The position numbers and the translations under genes are program-made. 64,000 nucleotides of DNA from Streptomyces atratus (GTDB lineage Bacteria; Actinomycetota; Actinomycetes; Streptomycetales; Streptomycetaceae): NCBI RefSeq assembly GCF_900119365.1, contig NZ_FPJO01000003.1, positions 248,001 through 312,000 of the forward strand. The letters run 5' to 3'. Under the pieces are notes generated by a model, which saw nothing but the letters and a program-made list of their open reading frames with translations, made no database searches and had not been told where the DNA came from. Numbering within the stretch: the first letter of the stretch is position 1; each line of letters starts with the position of its first letter. This document shows, in pieces, positions 34,245-44,922 of the stretch.

Positions 34245-34607
34245 TCAGCCGAAGACCGGGCCGGTGTACTTCTCGCCGGGGCCCTGGCCGGGCTCGTCCG
34301 GCACCAGCGACGCCTCGCGGAACGCGAGCTGCAGCGACTTCAGGCCGTCCCGCAGCGGGGCCGCGTGGAAGGAACTGATCTCGGTGGTGCTGGCGTCCAG
34401 CAGGCCGGCCAGCGCGTGCACCAGCTTGCGGGCCTCGTCGAGGTCCTTGTGGTCCTCGCCGTCCTCGGTCAGCCCGAGCTTCACGGCGGCGGCGCTCATC
34501 AGATTGACCGCGACCGTCACGATCACCTCGACCGCGGGCACCTCCGCGATGTCGCGGGCCATGTCGTCGAAGCCGGGGGAATCACTGGTGGGGGTCGCGT
34601 CACTCAT
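34245..34607 (-). CDS. DUF1844 family protein
   Basis: 120 residues. MARDIAEVPAVEVIVTVAVN, LMSAAAVKLGLTEDG, KDLDEARKLVHALAGLLDAS and LRDGLKSLQLAFREASLVPD match DUF1844, a small helical family of unknown function often found beside infC in actinobacteria. ATG at 34607; a -10-like TATCGT (34620-34615 on the minus strand) ends 7 nt upstream, so it may be leaderless. Divergent from infC. Its stop codon touches the MITE-like element, yet the C-terminus (KYTGPVFG) looks native. Confidence 0.85.
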   Translation of the reverse strand: MSDATPTSDSPGFDDMARDIAEVPAVEVIVTVAVNLMSAAAVKLGLTEDGEDHKDLDEARKLVHALAGLLDASTTEISSFHAAPLRDGLKSLQLAFREASLVPDEPGQGPGEKYTGPVFG

Positions 34608-34670
34608 GCGCCATACGATAGGCCCACGCCGATGCCGCCCCGCTCGCGGGAGCGGTGGGTGAGCAGCCGG

Positions 34671-34700
34671 TTAGCGTACGCCGGGGGGAGCTGCTAACCT
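34671..34700 (+). promoter_or_regulatory. putative vegetative promoter for infC-rpmI-rplT
   Basis: TTAGCG (34671-34676), 18-bp spacer, TAACCT (34695-34700). It would give an infC leader of about 290 nt. Assignment by eye. Confidence 0.45.
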
Positions 34701-34804
34701 TGTGTAACGACCGGCTGGGCAGCTATGTGCCCGGCCCACAAGTGGAGGCTCCGATCTCCCACCTGGCCGTCCTTCAGGGCGGCGGGTCATCCGGTCAGGC
34801 GGTG

Positions 34805-34914
34805 ACCATCGTTCCGTACGGACGATGGGGCCGCCCGATGTGCCCCGCGGTTGACCGCGGTGGTTCCGGTTGTTCCAGGAGCCCCGCCTGTGTCCCGTCC
34901 GGGGCATTTTTGTT
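34805..34914 (+). ncRNA. infC leader with hairpins and terminator-like stem
   Basis: A hairpin CCATCGT / ACGATGG encloses CCGTACGG (34805-34827). Further on GCCCCG and CGGGGC form a stem around a 13-nt loop, directly followed by ATTTTTGTT (about 34882-34914), an intrinsic-terminator shape. It lies about 80 nt before the infC start. Attenuation of infC operons by leader structures is known in other bacteria; the actinobacterial mechanism here is inferred. Confidence 0.5.
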
Positions 34915-34995
34915 GCACTGGTGCGGTTGGTCTCACGAAACAGACGTTACGTGGCTGTCCGCCAGGCGGCCGCGTGGTGCTACCGAGGAGGATCC

Positions 34996-35655
34996 ATCAG
35001 CGCCGAGCCCCGCATCAACGACCGGATTCGCGTTCCCGAGGTGCGACTTGTCGGTCCCAGCGGCGAGCAGGTCGGGATTGTTCCGCTTGCCAAGGCCCTG
35101 GAACTCGCACAGGAGTACGACCTCGACCTGGTCGAGGTGGCGGCGACCGCCCGTCCGCCCGTGTGCAAGCTCATGGACTACGGGAAGTTCAAGTACGAGT
35201 CGGCCATGAAGGCCCGTGAGGCGCGCAAGAACCAGGCGCACACGGTCATCAAGGAGATGAAGCTCCGGCCGAAGATCGACCCGCACGACTATGACACCAA
35301 GAAGGGTCATGTCGTCCGGTTCCTCAAGCAGGGCGACAAGGTCAAGATCACGATCATGTTCCGTGGTCGTGAGCAGTCCCGCCCTGAGCTGGGCTTCCGA
35401 CTGCTCCAGCGTCTGGCTTCGGACGTGGAGGAACTCGGCTTCATCGAGTCCAACCCGAAGCAGGACGGCCGGAACATGATCATGGTTCTGGGCCCGCACA
35501 AGAAGAAGACCGAAGCCATGGCCGAGGCCCGCGAGGCCCAGGCCGCCCGCAAGGCGGGGCGTCAGGGTTCCACCCCCGACGCCGACGCCGAGGCCGCGGA
35601 CACGGCTGCGCAGGCGCAGCCCGAGGCTCCGGCCGAGACACCTTCCGAGGCGTGA
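34996..35655 (+). CDS. infC: translation initiation factor IF-3, AUC start codon
   Basis: 219 residues counted from ATC 34996. The N-domain reads [20 protein letters not shown] and [20 protein letters not shown]; the C-domain has [14 protein letters not shown] [31 protein letters not shown] and [14 protein letters not shown] perfect GAGGAGG (34985-34991) lies 4 nt before ATC, and no ATG or GTG near it fits; the upstream in-frame GTGs would add a non-conserved leader. infC with a rare start codon is the classic device for IF-3 self-regulation. A poorly conserved acidic tail ends the protein. IF-3 discriminates initiator tRNA on the 30S subunit. Confidence 0.88.
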   Translation: MSAEPRINDRIRVPEVRLVGPSGEQVGIVPLAKALELAQEYDLDLVEVAATARPPVCKLMDYGKFKYESAMKAREARKNQAHTVIKEMKLRPKIDPHDYDTKKGHVVRFLKQGDKVKITIMFRGREQSRPELGFRLLQRLASDVEELGFIESNPKQDGRNMIMVLGPHKKKTEAMAEAREAQAARKAGRQGSTPDADAEAADTAAQAQPEAPAETPSEA

Positions 35656-35778
35656 CCTCAGGGGGCCGCCATCCAGGCGGCCCCCGGTCCCTCCCCGGAA
35701 TTCCCACCAAGATCTGACGCCCCTGCTGCCCGGTGCCCGCACCGCGAGGGGCGCCACTGACGAGGAGAGAACGGCGCG

Positions 35779-35973
35779 ATGCCGAAGAACAAGACGCACA
35801 GCGGTGCCAGCAAGCGCTTCAAGATCACCGGCTCCGGCAAGGTGCTCCGTGAGCGCGCAGGCAAGCGCCACCTTCTTGAGCACAAGTCGTCCAAGAAGAC
35901 CCGCTCGCTGACCGGCACGGTCGTAGTGGCTCCGTCCGACGCCAAGAAGATCAAGAAGCTTCTCGGCAAGTGA
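35779..35973 (+). CDS. rpmI: 50S ribosomal protein L35
   Basis: 64 residues, [20 protein letters not shown] at the start and [11 protein letters not shown] at the end, the full bL35 length. Strongly basic. GAGGAGAGAACGGCGCG precedes the ATG. It lies 123 bp after infC and 109 bp before rplT, the conserved infC-rpmI-rplT order. Confidence 0.97.
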   Translation: MPKNKTHSGASKRFKITGSGKVLRERAGKRHLLEHKSSKKTRSLTGTVVVAPSDAKKIKKLLGK

Positions 35974-36082
35974 GTCCGCGGCCCGCGGTGAACCCGTGGG
36001 CGGCGAACTCGACTCAGACCGGGACCAATTCGTTTCCGGGCCGTGTGAGTCCAACCACGGCCCCGCTACAAGGAGTTAAAAA

Positions 36083-36466
36083 GTGGCACGCGTCAAGCGG
36101 GCAGTAAACGCTCACAAGAAGCGCCGGGCAATCCTCGAGCAGGCCAGCGGTTACCGGGGCCAGCGCTCCCGCCTGTACCGCAAGGCGAAGGAGCAGGTCA
36201 CCCACTCCCTCGTCTACAACTACAACGACCGCAAGAAGCGCAAGGGCGACTTCCGTCAGCTGTGGATCCAGCGCATCAACGCCGCTGCCCGCCAGAACGG
36301 CATGACGTACAACCGCCTCATCCAGGGTCTGAAGGCCGCCAACATCGAGGTGGACCGCAAGATCCTGGCCGAGCTCGCGGTCAACGACAGCAACGCGTTC
36401 GCCGCCCTCGTCGAGGTTGCCCAGAAGGCCCTCCCGAGCGACGTCAACGCCCCGAAGGCCGCCTGA
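36083..36466 (+). CDS. rplT: 50S ribosomal protein L20
   Basis: 127 residues. [36 protein letters not shown] and [20 protein letters not shown] are canonical bL20. It binds 23S rRNA early in 50S assembly and in some bacteria represses its own operon. AAGGAG precedes the ATG. A strong terminator follows at 36494-36528, closing the infC operon. Confidence 0.97.
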   Translation: MARVKRAVNAHKKRRAILEQASGYRGQRSRLYRKAKEQVTHSLVYNYNDRKKRKGDFRQLWIQRINAAARQNGMTYNRLIQGLKAANIEVDRKILAELAVNDSNAFAALVEVAQKALPSDVNAPKAA

Positions 36467-36493
36467 TCCAGGTCGCACTTCCTGTCTTCTGAG

Positions 36494-36528
36494 CCGGACC
36501 CGCAGGCGCTCGCCGTCTGCGGGTCCGG
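36494..36528 (+). terminator. terminator after rplT
   Basis: CCGGACCCGCAG (36494-36505) pairs perfectly with CTGCGGGTCCGG (36517-36528) around an 11-nt loop. It lies 27 bp after the rplT stop. Confidence 0.75.
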
Positions 36529-36591
36529 TGCGTTGCACGACACATTCCGTACGTCCGTCACCTCCGTACGCAGAGAGGCTCGCCGCCGACC

Positions 36592-37422
36592 ATGGGCACC
36601 CCCGAACTGATCTCCCCGCGATCGCCGCGCGTCACCGCCGCCCGGCGGCTGGCCAAGCGCAACTTCCGCGGCAAGGAGCGCAGGTTCATCGCCGAGGGGC
36701 CGCAGGCCGTGCGCGAGGCCGCCGAGCACCGCGGCAGTGACGGCGAGCCGACACTGATCGAGCTGTTCGCCACCGTCGAGGCGGCCGAGCGGTACGCCGA
36801 CATCGTCGCCGCCGCCCACACGGCCGGCGCCCGGGTGCACCTCGCCGACAGCGATGTGCTCGCCGATGTGTCGCAGACCGTCACCCCGCAGGGCCTGATC
36901 GGCGTCTGCCGCTTCCTCGACTCCCCGTTCGACGCGATCCTCGCCGCGAAGCCGAAACTCGTCGCCGTTCTCGCCCACGTACGCGACCCCGGGAACGCCG
37001 GTACGGTGCTGCGCTGCGCCGACGCCGCGGGCGCCGACGCCGTGGTGCTCACCGACGCCTCGGTGGACCTCTACAACCCCAAGTCCGTGCGGGCCTCGGT
37101 CGGTTCGCTCTTCCACCTGCCGGTCGCCGTCGGCGTCCCGGTCGAGCAGGCCGTGCAGGGGCTCCGGGCGGCGGGTGTACGGATTCTCGCCGCCGACGGC
37201 GCGGGCGACGATGATCTCGACGACGAGCTCGACGCGGGCACCATGGGCGGTCCGACCGCCTGGGTCTTCGGCAACGAGGCCTGGGGCCTGCCGGAGGAGA
37301 CCCGGGCGCTGGCCGACGCCGTCGTACGGGTGCCCATCCACGGCAAGGCGGAGAGCCTCAACCTCGCGACGGCGGCCGCGGTCTGCCTGTACGCCTCCGC
37401 GAGGGCCCAGCGCCCGAGGTGA
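36592..37422 (+). CDS. SpoU-family RNA 2'-O-methyltransferase
   Basis: 276 residues. An N-terminal substrate-binding domain (AKRNFRGKERRFIAEGPQAV) is followed by the SPOUT knot: LAHVRDPGNAGTVLRCADAA (motif 1), WVFGNEAWGLPEE (motif 2) and VPIHGKAESLNLATAAAVCL (motif 3). It uses SAM to methylate a ribose in 23S rRNA or tRNA; the target nucleotide is not predictable. It sits between rplT and a histidine kinase gene as in other streptomycetes. A role in translation fits the neighbours. Confidence 0.92.
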   Translation: MGTPELISPRSPRVTAARRLAKRNFRGKERRFIAEGPQAVREAAEHRGSDGEPTLIELFATVEAAERYADIVAAAHTAGARVHLADSDVLADVSQTVTPQGLIGVCRFLDSPFDAILAAKPKLVAVLAHVRDPGNAGTVLRCADAAGADAVVLTDASVDLYNPKSVRASVGSLFHLPVAVGVPVEQAVQGLRAAGVRILAADGAGDDDLDDELDAGTMGGPTAWVFGNEAWGLPEETRALADAVVRVPIHGKAESLNLATAAAVCLYASARAQRPR

Positions 37423-37525
37423 TCGCGCCTCCGCGCCACCGCAGGGTGTCGCTCCGTCACCGACGACTAGTAGGGTGGCGAACTCGGGGGCCCACTGCAC
37501 CGGTTCGAGAGGTGGGGTACGGGAT

Positions 37526-38689
37526 ATGGCTGTCGGCATGAGCAGGCCGCGCGAGACACATGCGGCCGTCGTGCGCGCCTGTGAACCCCCCGGCACGGCC
37601 GGTGAACCGGACGGGAGCCGGGAGCTCGGAGCCGTGGACGTGGGCGTCGATCCCGACGACCTGCCCGACGGCCTGGTCGTCGCCGACGAGACCGGCCGGG
37701 TCATCTGCTTCAACTCCGCCGCCGTCCGGATCACCGCGGTGCCCCGGGCCGCCGCCCTCGGCCGCTGTCTGGAGCACGCGCTGCCGCTGGAGGACCTCAA
37801 GGGCCGCCGCTGGTGGACCCTGACCGATCCCTACGGCGGCCTCGCCACCCGCGTCGGCCAGCCCGAACGCAATCTGCTGCTGCCCGGCGGCCGGGAGGTC
37901 CTGGTCTCCGCCCGTTACGTGCGCGAGCGCCCCACCGGCCCGGTGCGCCGGGTGGTGATCTCACTGCGCGGCACCGAGGCCCGCCGCCGCAACGAGCGCA
38001 GCCATGCCGAGCTGATCGCGACGGTCGCCCATGAGCTGCGCTCCCCGCTGACCTCGGTCAAGGGCTTCACCGCGACCCTCCTCGCCAAATGGGAGCGGTT
38101 CACCGACGACCAGAAGCGCCTGATGCTGGAGACGGTCGACGCCGACGCCGGCCGCGTCACCCGGCTCATCGCCGAGCTGCTCGACATCTCCCGGATCGAC
38201 TCCGGGCGCCTGGAGCTGCGCCGCCAGCCCGTGGACCTCTCCGCCGCCGTCGAACGTCACATCCAGGCCCTCACCGCGAGCGGCCAGAACCCCGACCGCT
38301 TCCTCGTCCGCACCTGCCAGCCGCTGCCCGCGGTCTGGGCCGACCCGGACAAGGTCGACCAGGTGCTCGGCAACCTGCTGGAAAACGCGGTGCGCCACGG
38401 CGAGGGAACCGTCACCATTGAAGTCGCACCCGCACCCGCGAAGAGCGACGAGAAGGGAACGGCCGTCACCGTGAGCGACGAAGGCCCCGGCATCCCCGAG
38501 GAGTCGATGGGCCGTGTCTTCACCCGCTTCTGGCGGGGGAGCAAGCGCGGTGGCACCGGCCTGGGCCTCTACATCGTCAAGGGCATCGTCGAGGCGCACG
38601 GCGGCACGATCACGGTCGGCCGCGGCCCCGGCGGCGGCGCGGAATTCCGATTTATCCTGCCCGTGAGCACGCCGGCCTACCTGGTCTGA
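37526..38689 (+). CDS. orphan sensor histidine kinase, cytoplasmic, PAS domain
   Basis: 387 residues, no transmembrane helix. A PAS-like domain at about 40-145 (LPDGLVVADETGRVICFNSA) precedes HisKA with the phospho-acceptor His169 in ATVAHELRSPLTSVKGF. The ATPase boxes are N (LLENAVRHGEG), G1 (VSDEGPGIPEE), F (FTRFWRG) and G2 (GGTGLGLYIVKGI). No response regulator gene is adjacent, so the partner lies elsewhere. ATG at 37526 chosen; 37538 is an alternative. Its place between translation genes is conserved, and it may sense a soluble signal. Confidence 0.9.
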   Translation: MAVGMSRPRETHAAVVRACEPPGTAGEPDGSRELGAVDVGVDPDDLPDGLVVADETGRVICFNSAAVRITAVPRAAALGRCLEHALPLEDLKGRRWWTLTDPYGGLATRVGQPERNLLLPGGREVLVSARYVRERPTGPVRRVVISLRGTEARRRNERSHAELIATVAHELRSPLTSVKGFTATLLAKWERFTDDQKRLMLETVDADAGRVTRLIAELLDISRIDSGRLELRRQPVDLSAAVERHIQALTASGQNPDRFLVRTCQPLPAVWADPDKVDQVLGNLLENAVRHGEGTVTIEVAPAPAKSDEKGTAVTVSDEGPGIPEESMGRVFTRFWRGSKRGGTGLGLYIVKGIVEAHGGTITVGRGPGGGAEFRFILPVSTPAYLV

Positions 38690-38727
38690 GCGGCCCACGG
38701 GCCTCCCACACATCCTGTGGCCCTTAG

Positions 38728-39962
<1,235 letters not shown>

Positions 39963-39963
<1 letters not shown>

Positions 39964-42476
39964 TGCGCGTCCCGCTTTCCTGGCTGCGGGAGTACGTCGA
40001 CCTGCCGGCGACGGAGACCGGCCGTGACGTACAGGCCAAGCTCGTCGCCGTGGGTCTGGAGGTCGAGACCGTCGAGCAGATCGGCGCCGGCCTCAAGGGC
40101 CCGCTGGTCGTCGGACAGGTACTGACCATCGAGGAGCTGGAGGGCTTCAAGAAGCCCATCCGCTTCTGCACGGTCGACGTCGGCGACGCCAACGGCACCG
40201 GCGAGCCGCAGGAGATCGTCTGCGGCGCCCGCAACTTCGCCGTCGGCGACAAGGTCGTCGTGGTCCTCCCGGGCGCCGTGCTGCCCGGTGACTTCGCGAT
40301 CGCCGCACGCAAGACGTACGGCAAGACCTCGCACGGCATGATCTGCTCCACCGACGAGCTCGGCATGGGCGACGACGGCACGCACGGCATCATCGTGCTG
40401 CCGCCGGAGCACGAGGCGGGCACCGACGCGATCGAGCTGCTCCAGCTCGTCGACGAGGTCCTCGACATCGCCGTCACGCCCGACCGCGGCTACTGCCTCT
40501 CCATGCGCGGTGTGGCCCGCGAGACCGCCATCGCGTACGGGCTGCCGCTGCGCGACCCGGCGCTCCTGGACGTGCCCGCGCCGAACGCGTACGGCTACCC
40601 GGTCAAGGTCGCCGACCCGACCGGCTGCGACCGCTTCACCGCGCGCACCGTCGTCGGCCTGGACCCCGAGGCCCGCTCCCCGATCTGGATGCAGCGCCGG
40701 CTGCAGAAGGCCGGGATGCGCCCGATCTCGCTCACCGTCGACATCACCAACTACGTGATGCTGGAGCTCGGTCAGCCGCTGCACGCCTACGACCGCACCC
40801 GGATCGACGGGCCGATCGGCGTGCGCCGCGCCCAGCAGGGCGAGAAGCTCACCACCCTCGACGGCACGGTCCGCGTCCTGGACACCGAGGACCTGGTCAT
40901 CACGGACAACCGCGGGCCGATCGGCCTCGCGGGCGTCATGGGTGGTGCCAACACCGAGATCGCGGACGTCCAGGACGGTGAGCACCGCACCACCGAGGTC
41001 GTCGTCGAGGCCGCGCACTTCGACGCGATCTCGATCGCCCGGACCGCGCGCCGCCACAAGCTGTCCTCCGAGGCGTCCAAGCGCTTCGAGCGCGGCGCCG
41101 ACCCGCAGGCCGCGGCAGCCGCCGCGCAGCGCACCGTCGACCTGCTGGTGCTGCTCGCCGGCGGCACCGCCGAGGCCGGGGTCACCGAGGTCAGCGCCCC
41201 GGCCGTGCCCCGCACCATCGCGATGCCCGCCGACCACCCCGACCGGGTGGCCGGTGTCGCGTACGGCCGCGAGACCGTCGTACGCCGCCTCCAGGAGGTC
41301 GGCTGCGACGTCTACGGGCAGGACGAGCTGATCGTCACCGTGCCGTCCTGGCGCCCCGACCTCAGCGAGCCCAACGACCTCGCCGAAGAGGTCATCCGCC
41401 TGGAGGGCTACGAGAACCTCCCGTCCACCCTCCCGACCCCGCCGTCCGGCCGCGGGCTCACCGACCGCCAGCGGCTGTACCGCAGGGTCGGCCGGGCGCT
41501 CGCCGGATCCGGCTACGTCGAGGCGCTGAACTACCCGTTCATCGGCGACGCCGTCCTCGACCAGCTCGGGCTCGACGCCGACGACGCCCGCCGCCGCACC
41601 GTCAAGCTCATCAACCCGATCTCCGACGAGGAGCCGGCGCTGCGCACCACGCTGCTGCCGGGTCTGCTCGGCGCACTGCGGCGCAACGACGGCCGCGGCA
41701 GCCACGACCTCGCGCTCTTCGAGACGGGCCTGGTCTTCAGGCCGACCGGCGCCGAGACCAAGGCCGTCCGGCTGCCCGTCGACCGCCGTCCCACCGACGA
41801 GGAGATCGCCGGGCTCGACGCCTCGCTGCCGCGTCAGCCGCGCCGCGCCGCGGTCGTCCTCGCGGGCGCCCGCGAGCAGGCCGGCTGGTGGGGCAAGGGC
41901 CGCCCGGCCGACTGGGCGGACTCCATCGACGCCGCCCGCACGATCGCCCGTGAGGCCGGCGTCGAGGTGACCGTCCGCAGTGACCGGCACGCGCCGTGGC
42001 ACCCGGGCCGGTGCGCCGCGCTGTACGTCACGGTGAACGGCGAGGAGACCCTCTTCGGGCATGCCGGTGAGCTGCACCCGCGCGTCGTGAAGGACCTTCA
42101 CCTGCCCGAGCGCACCTGCGCCATGGAGGTCGAGCTCGATGTCCTGGAGCAGGCCGTCGACGGCGCGCTCCAGGCGCCCCGGATCTCCGCCTTCCCGGTG
42201 GCGACCCAGGACGTCGCGCTGATCGTCGCGGAGAACGTCCCGGCTGCCGACGTGGAGCGGGCGCTGCGCGAGGGCGCGGGCGAACTGCTCGAATCGGTGC
42301 GGCTGTTCGACGTCTTCACCGGTGAGCAGATCGGTGCGGGCCGCAAGTCCCTGGCGTACGCGCTGCGCTTCCGCGCGGCGGACCGCACGCTGACCGTCGA
42401 CGAGGCGACGGCCGCGCGCGACGCGGCGGTGGCCCTCGCGGCCGAGCGGACGGGCGCGGTGCTGCGGGGCGCGTAG
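39963..42476 (+). CDS. pheT: phenylalanyl-tRNA synthetase beta subunit
   Basis: 837 residues. The tRNA-binding OB domain (about 40-150, with [20 protein letters not shown]), B3/B4 editing domain (about 210-380, [20 protein letters not shown]), B5 domain, a catalytic-like core ([35 protein letters not shown]) and a C-terminal anticodon-binding FDX-ACB domain ([20 protein letters not shown]) are all present. Full length, coupled to pheS by one shared base. A strong terminator follows. Confidence 0.96.
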
Positions 42477-42497
42477 CGTCCGGCGCGGACACGGCGA

Positions 42498-42532
42498 GGA
42501 GGGGCGCATCCGGTGACCGGGTGCGCCCCTCC
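42498..42532 (+). terminator. terminator after pheT
   Basis: GGAGGGGCGCA (42498-42508) pairs with TGCGCCCCTCC (42522-42532), 11 bp perfect, 22 bp after the pheT stop. Confidence 0.75.
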
Positions 42533-42856
42533 CGCATGCTCGCCGAGCGGCGAGGACCGCACCCGGGCTCCGGCGCGGCCCGGGGGAACCCGGATCCGAG
42601 CCGACCCCGCAGCCACCCTCCGATCCGTGGGCAGTGGGTCGTGCGGTCCGGCACCGTCCGCGCTGCCACGGAGTGCCGGGCAGGTCGGCAGAGCGGACGG
42701 TGCGGGTGCGGGTCGTCGTGCTGTACGAGGGGGAGCGGACGACCCGTCCGCCTCTCGCGAGACGACTGATTCAACCGATCCGCGCGTCGGCGCAACAGGG
42801 TGCGCAGCGTGACGGTTCGGGCATTGCGTTCACACCCCGTGTGAATCGTGCTCCAC
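42533..42856. other. gene-free stretch with a promoter-proximal inverted repeat
   Basis: No reading frame with recognisable protein is seen here. The only structure is TTCACAC-CCC-GTGTGAA (42829-42845), a perfect 7-bp inverted repeat that could be the operator or promoter region of the regulator fragment that follows. Confidence 0.5.
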
Positions 42857-42886
42857 TGGTTCGGCACGCCTCGGCGTGCCGAACCA
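42857..42886. repeat. 14-bp-arm perfect inverted repeat
   Basis: TGGTTCGGCACGCC (42857-42870), two bases TC, then GGCGTGCCGAACCA (42873-42886). It lies at the point where homology to a TPR regulator begins and could mark a rearrangement. No T-tract follows, so it is not a standard terminator. Confidence 0.6.
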
Positions 42887-42887
42887 C

Positions 42888-43183
42888 CGGTGGCGGTCGC
42901 GGGGATCTGCGCCTACGACTCCGACGCGCACGGGCTCGCCCAGCGCTACTTCCACCAGGCGCTGCGGCTGGCCAAGTCCAGCGGGGACAAGGGGTTCGGC
43001 GGCTATGTGGTCGCCCTGCTGGTCAACCAGTCGCTCCACCTCGCCGACTACCGGCAGTCCGTGGCCTTCGCCCAGGCGGCGCTGCGGGGCGCCGGAGACC
43101 ACATCAGCCCCGCGCTCGCCGCCGACCTGTACGCGATGCAGGCCAAGGCGTACGCCTGCCTCGGCGACGCGGCGCACACCCCG
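42888..43183 (+). pseudogene. internal fragment of an XRE/TPR-type transcriptional regulator
   Basis: In the frame of 42848-43288, residues VAVAGICAYDSDAHGLAQRY, FHQALRLAKSSGDKGFGGYV, LLVNQSLHLADYRQSVAFAQ and HISPALAADLYAMQAKAYAC match the TPR half of streptomycete XRE regulators of about 400-500 residues. The N-terminal HTH and the C-terminal third are missing: homology starts just after a 14-bp inverted repeat and stops after GDAA. Such regulators commonly precede a NUDIX gene, as here. It is not functional as a regulator. Confidence 0.65.
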
Positions 43184-43269
43184 CTCCCAGCCATGAGCGC
43201 CGTTACGTTCCGTTCCGGCGCTGCTCCTGCTGCGATGTTGCCACCTACTTGTCGAAAGGTGGCAGAAAC

Positions 43270-43800
43270 GTGCAATGGACGAACCTGAACGAACAAACTG
43301 TGTATGAGAACCGCTGGTTCCGGGTCAATCTGGCGGATGTGGTCATCCCCGGCGGCGGCCGTCTCGACCACTACCTGATCCGGCTCCGCCCCGTCGCGGC
43401 GGCCACCGTCGTCAATGAGGCCAACGAGGTGCTCCTGCTCTGGCGGCACCGGTTCATCACGGACAGCTGGGGCTGGGAGCTCGCCGCAGGCGTCGTCGAG
43501 GACGGCGAGGACATTGCGGCCGCCGCCGCCCGGGAGATGGAGGAGGAGACCGGCTGGCGCCCCGGACCGCTGCACCCGCTGCTGACCGTGGAGCCGTCGA
43601 ACGGCCTCACCGACGCCCGGCACCACCTCTACTGGTCCGAGGAGGCCTGCTGGACCGGCCCGCCCAGCGACGCCTTCGAGTCCTCGCGCCGCGAGTGGAT
43701 ACCGCTCAAGCTGGTCCCCGACATGATCGCCCGCTGCGAGGTCCCGGCCGCGGGCATGGCGGCCGGGCTGATGATGCTCCATCACTTACGGCTGGGCTGA
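43270..43800 (+). CDS. NUDIX hydrolase
   Basis: 176 residues. The Nudix box GX5EX7REUXEEXGU is seen as GVVEDGEDIAAAAAREMEEE followed by TGW. Flanking strands LLLWRHRFITDSWGWELAAG and LLTVEPSNGLTDARHHLYW suggest an ADP-ribose/ADP-sugar pyrophosphatase-like member; the actual substrate is unknown. GTG at 43270 with GAAAGGTGG 9 nt upstream. Its former partner regulator just upstream is broken. A strong convergent terminator follows. Confidence 0.9.
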   Translation: MQWTNLNEQTVYENRWFRVNLADVVIPGGGRLDHYLIRLRPVAAATVVNEANEVLLLWRHRFITDSWGWELAAGVVEDGEDIAAAAAREMEEETGWRPGPLHPLLTVEPSNGLTDARHHLYWSEEACWTGPPSDAFESSRREWIPLKLVPDMIARCEVPAAGMAAGLMMLHHLRLG

Positions 43801-43817
43801 GCCACCGCGGACCGCGA

Positions 43818-43854
43818 ACGGGGCCGGACCGGGGATCGCCCGGTCCGGCCCCGT
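43818..43854. terminator. bidirectional terminator
   Basis: ACGGGGCCGGACCGGG (43818-43833), loop GATCG, CCCGGTCCGGCCCCGT (43839-43854): a perfect 16-bp stem between convergent NUDIX and dehydrogenase genes. Confidence 0.8.
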
Positions 43855-43872
43855 ACGGGCACGAAGGATGGA

Positions 43873-44745
43873 TCAGGAGTACGGGTAGAAGCCCGAGCCG
43901 GTCTTCCGGCCGAGCCTGCCCGCGTCCACCATGCGCTGGAGCAGCGGGGGCGCGGCGTACAGCGGCTCCTTGAACTCCGCGTACATCGAATCGGCGACCG
44001 AGGCCACCGTGTCGAGACCGATCAGATCGGAGAGCTTGAGCGGGCCCATGGGGTGGGCGCAGCCGAGCTCCATGCCGTTGTCGATGTCCTCACGGCTGGC
44101 GATCCCCGACTCGAACATCCGGATCGCGGAGAGCAGGTACGGAATCAGCAGCGCGTTGACGACGAAGCCCGAGCGGTCCTGGGCGCGGATCGGGTGCTTG
44201 CCGAGCACGTCCTGCACCAGGGCCTCGGAGCGCTTCACCGTCTCGTCGGACGTCGTCAGCGCGGGGATCAGCTCGACGAGCTTCTGCACCGGGGCCGGGT
44301 TGAAGAAGTGGATGCCGATGACCTGGTCCGGGCGGGAGGTCGCCACGGCCAGCTTCACCAGCGGGATGGAGGAGGTGTTCGAGGCGAGGATCGCGTCCTG
44401 CCGGGTCACCACCTGGTCGAGCACCTGGAAGATCTCGGTCTTGACCTGCTCGTTCTCCACGACGGCCTCGATGACGAGATCGCGGTCGGCGAACTCGCCC
44501 AGATCCGTGGTGAAGCTCAGCCGGGCGAGCGTCTCGTCGCGCTCCTCGGCAGTGATCTTGCCGCGCTCGGCGGCCTTCGAAAGGGAGTTGTGCAGCCGGG
44601 TGCGGCCGATCTCCAACGCCTCTCCGGTGGTCTCGGCCACCATGACCTCGAGACCGCTGCGCGCGCACACCTCCGCGATACCCGCGCCCATCTGGCCACA
44701 GCCCACCACTCCGACGCGTGCAATGTCGGCCATAGAGTCCGTCAC
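43873..44745 (-). CDS. 3-hydroxybutyryl-CoA dehydrogenase
   Basis: 290 residues. The NAD-binding Rossmann motif is VGVVGCGQMGAGIAEVCARS at about 11-30. The catalytic region has ILASNTSSIPLVKLAVATSR and IGIHFFNPAPVQKLVELIPA with the active-site histidine. The C-terminal domain includes GFVVNALLIPYLLSAIRMFE and DNGMELGCAHPMGPLKLSDL. It interconverts acetoacetyl-CoA and 3-hydroxybutyryl-CoA, used in butyrate, PHB or ethylmalonyl-CoA routes. GTG at 44745 with an AAAGGCACGAG site; ATG 44733 is an alternative. No pathway partners adjoin it. Confidence 0.93.
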   Translation of the reverse strand: MTDSMADIARVGVVGCGQMGAGIAEVCARSGLEVMVAETTGEALEIGRTRLHNSLSKAAERGKITAEERDETLARLSFTTDLGEFADRDLVIEAVVENEQVKTEIFQVLDQVVTRQDAILASNTSSIPLVKLAVATSRPDQVIGIHFFNPAPVQKLVELIPALTTSDETVKRSEALVQDVLGKHPIRAQDRSGFVVNALLIPYLLSAIRMFESGIASREDIDNGMELGCAHPMGPLKLSDLIGLDTVASVADSMYAEFKEPLYAAPPLLQRMVDAGRLGRKTGSGFYPYS

Positions 44746-44922
44746 CTCGTGCCTTTCGCTGTTCTGCGTGTCGCAGGTTCCCGTCTGATTCCGGTGCCCG
44801 CCCCGACCCCCCGACGTTACTCCGCGACCCAGGGGTCAGCGTGGGCCGGGGCGGGCATGCTCTGCGGTGCGCCCTGATACCCGGGTGACGGATGCGGACA
44901 GAGAGACGGCAGGTGCAGCGAA

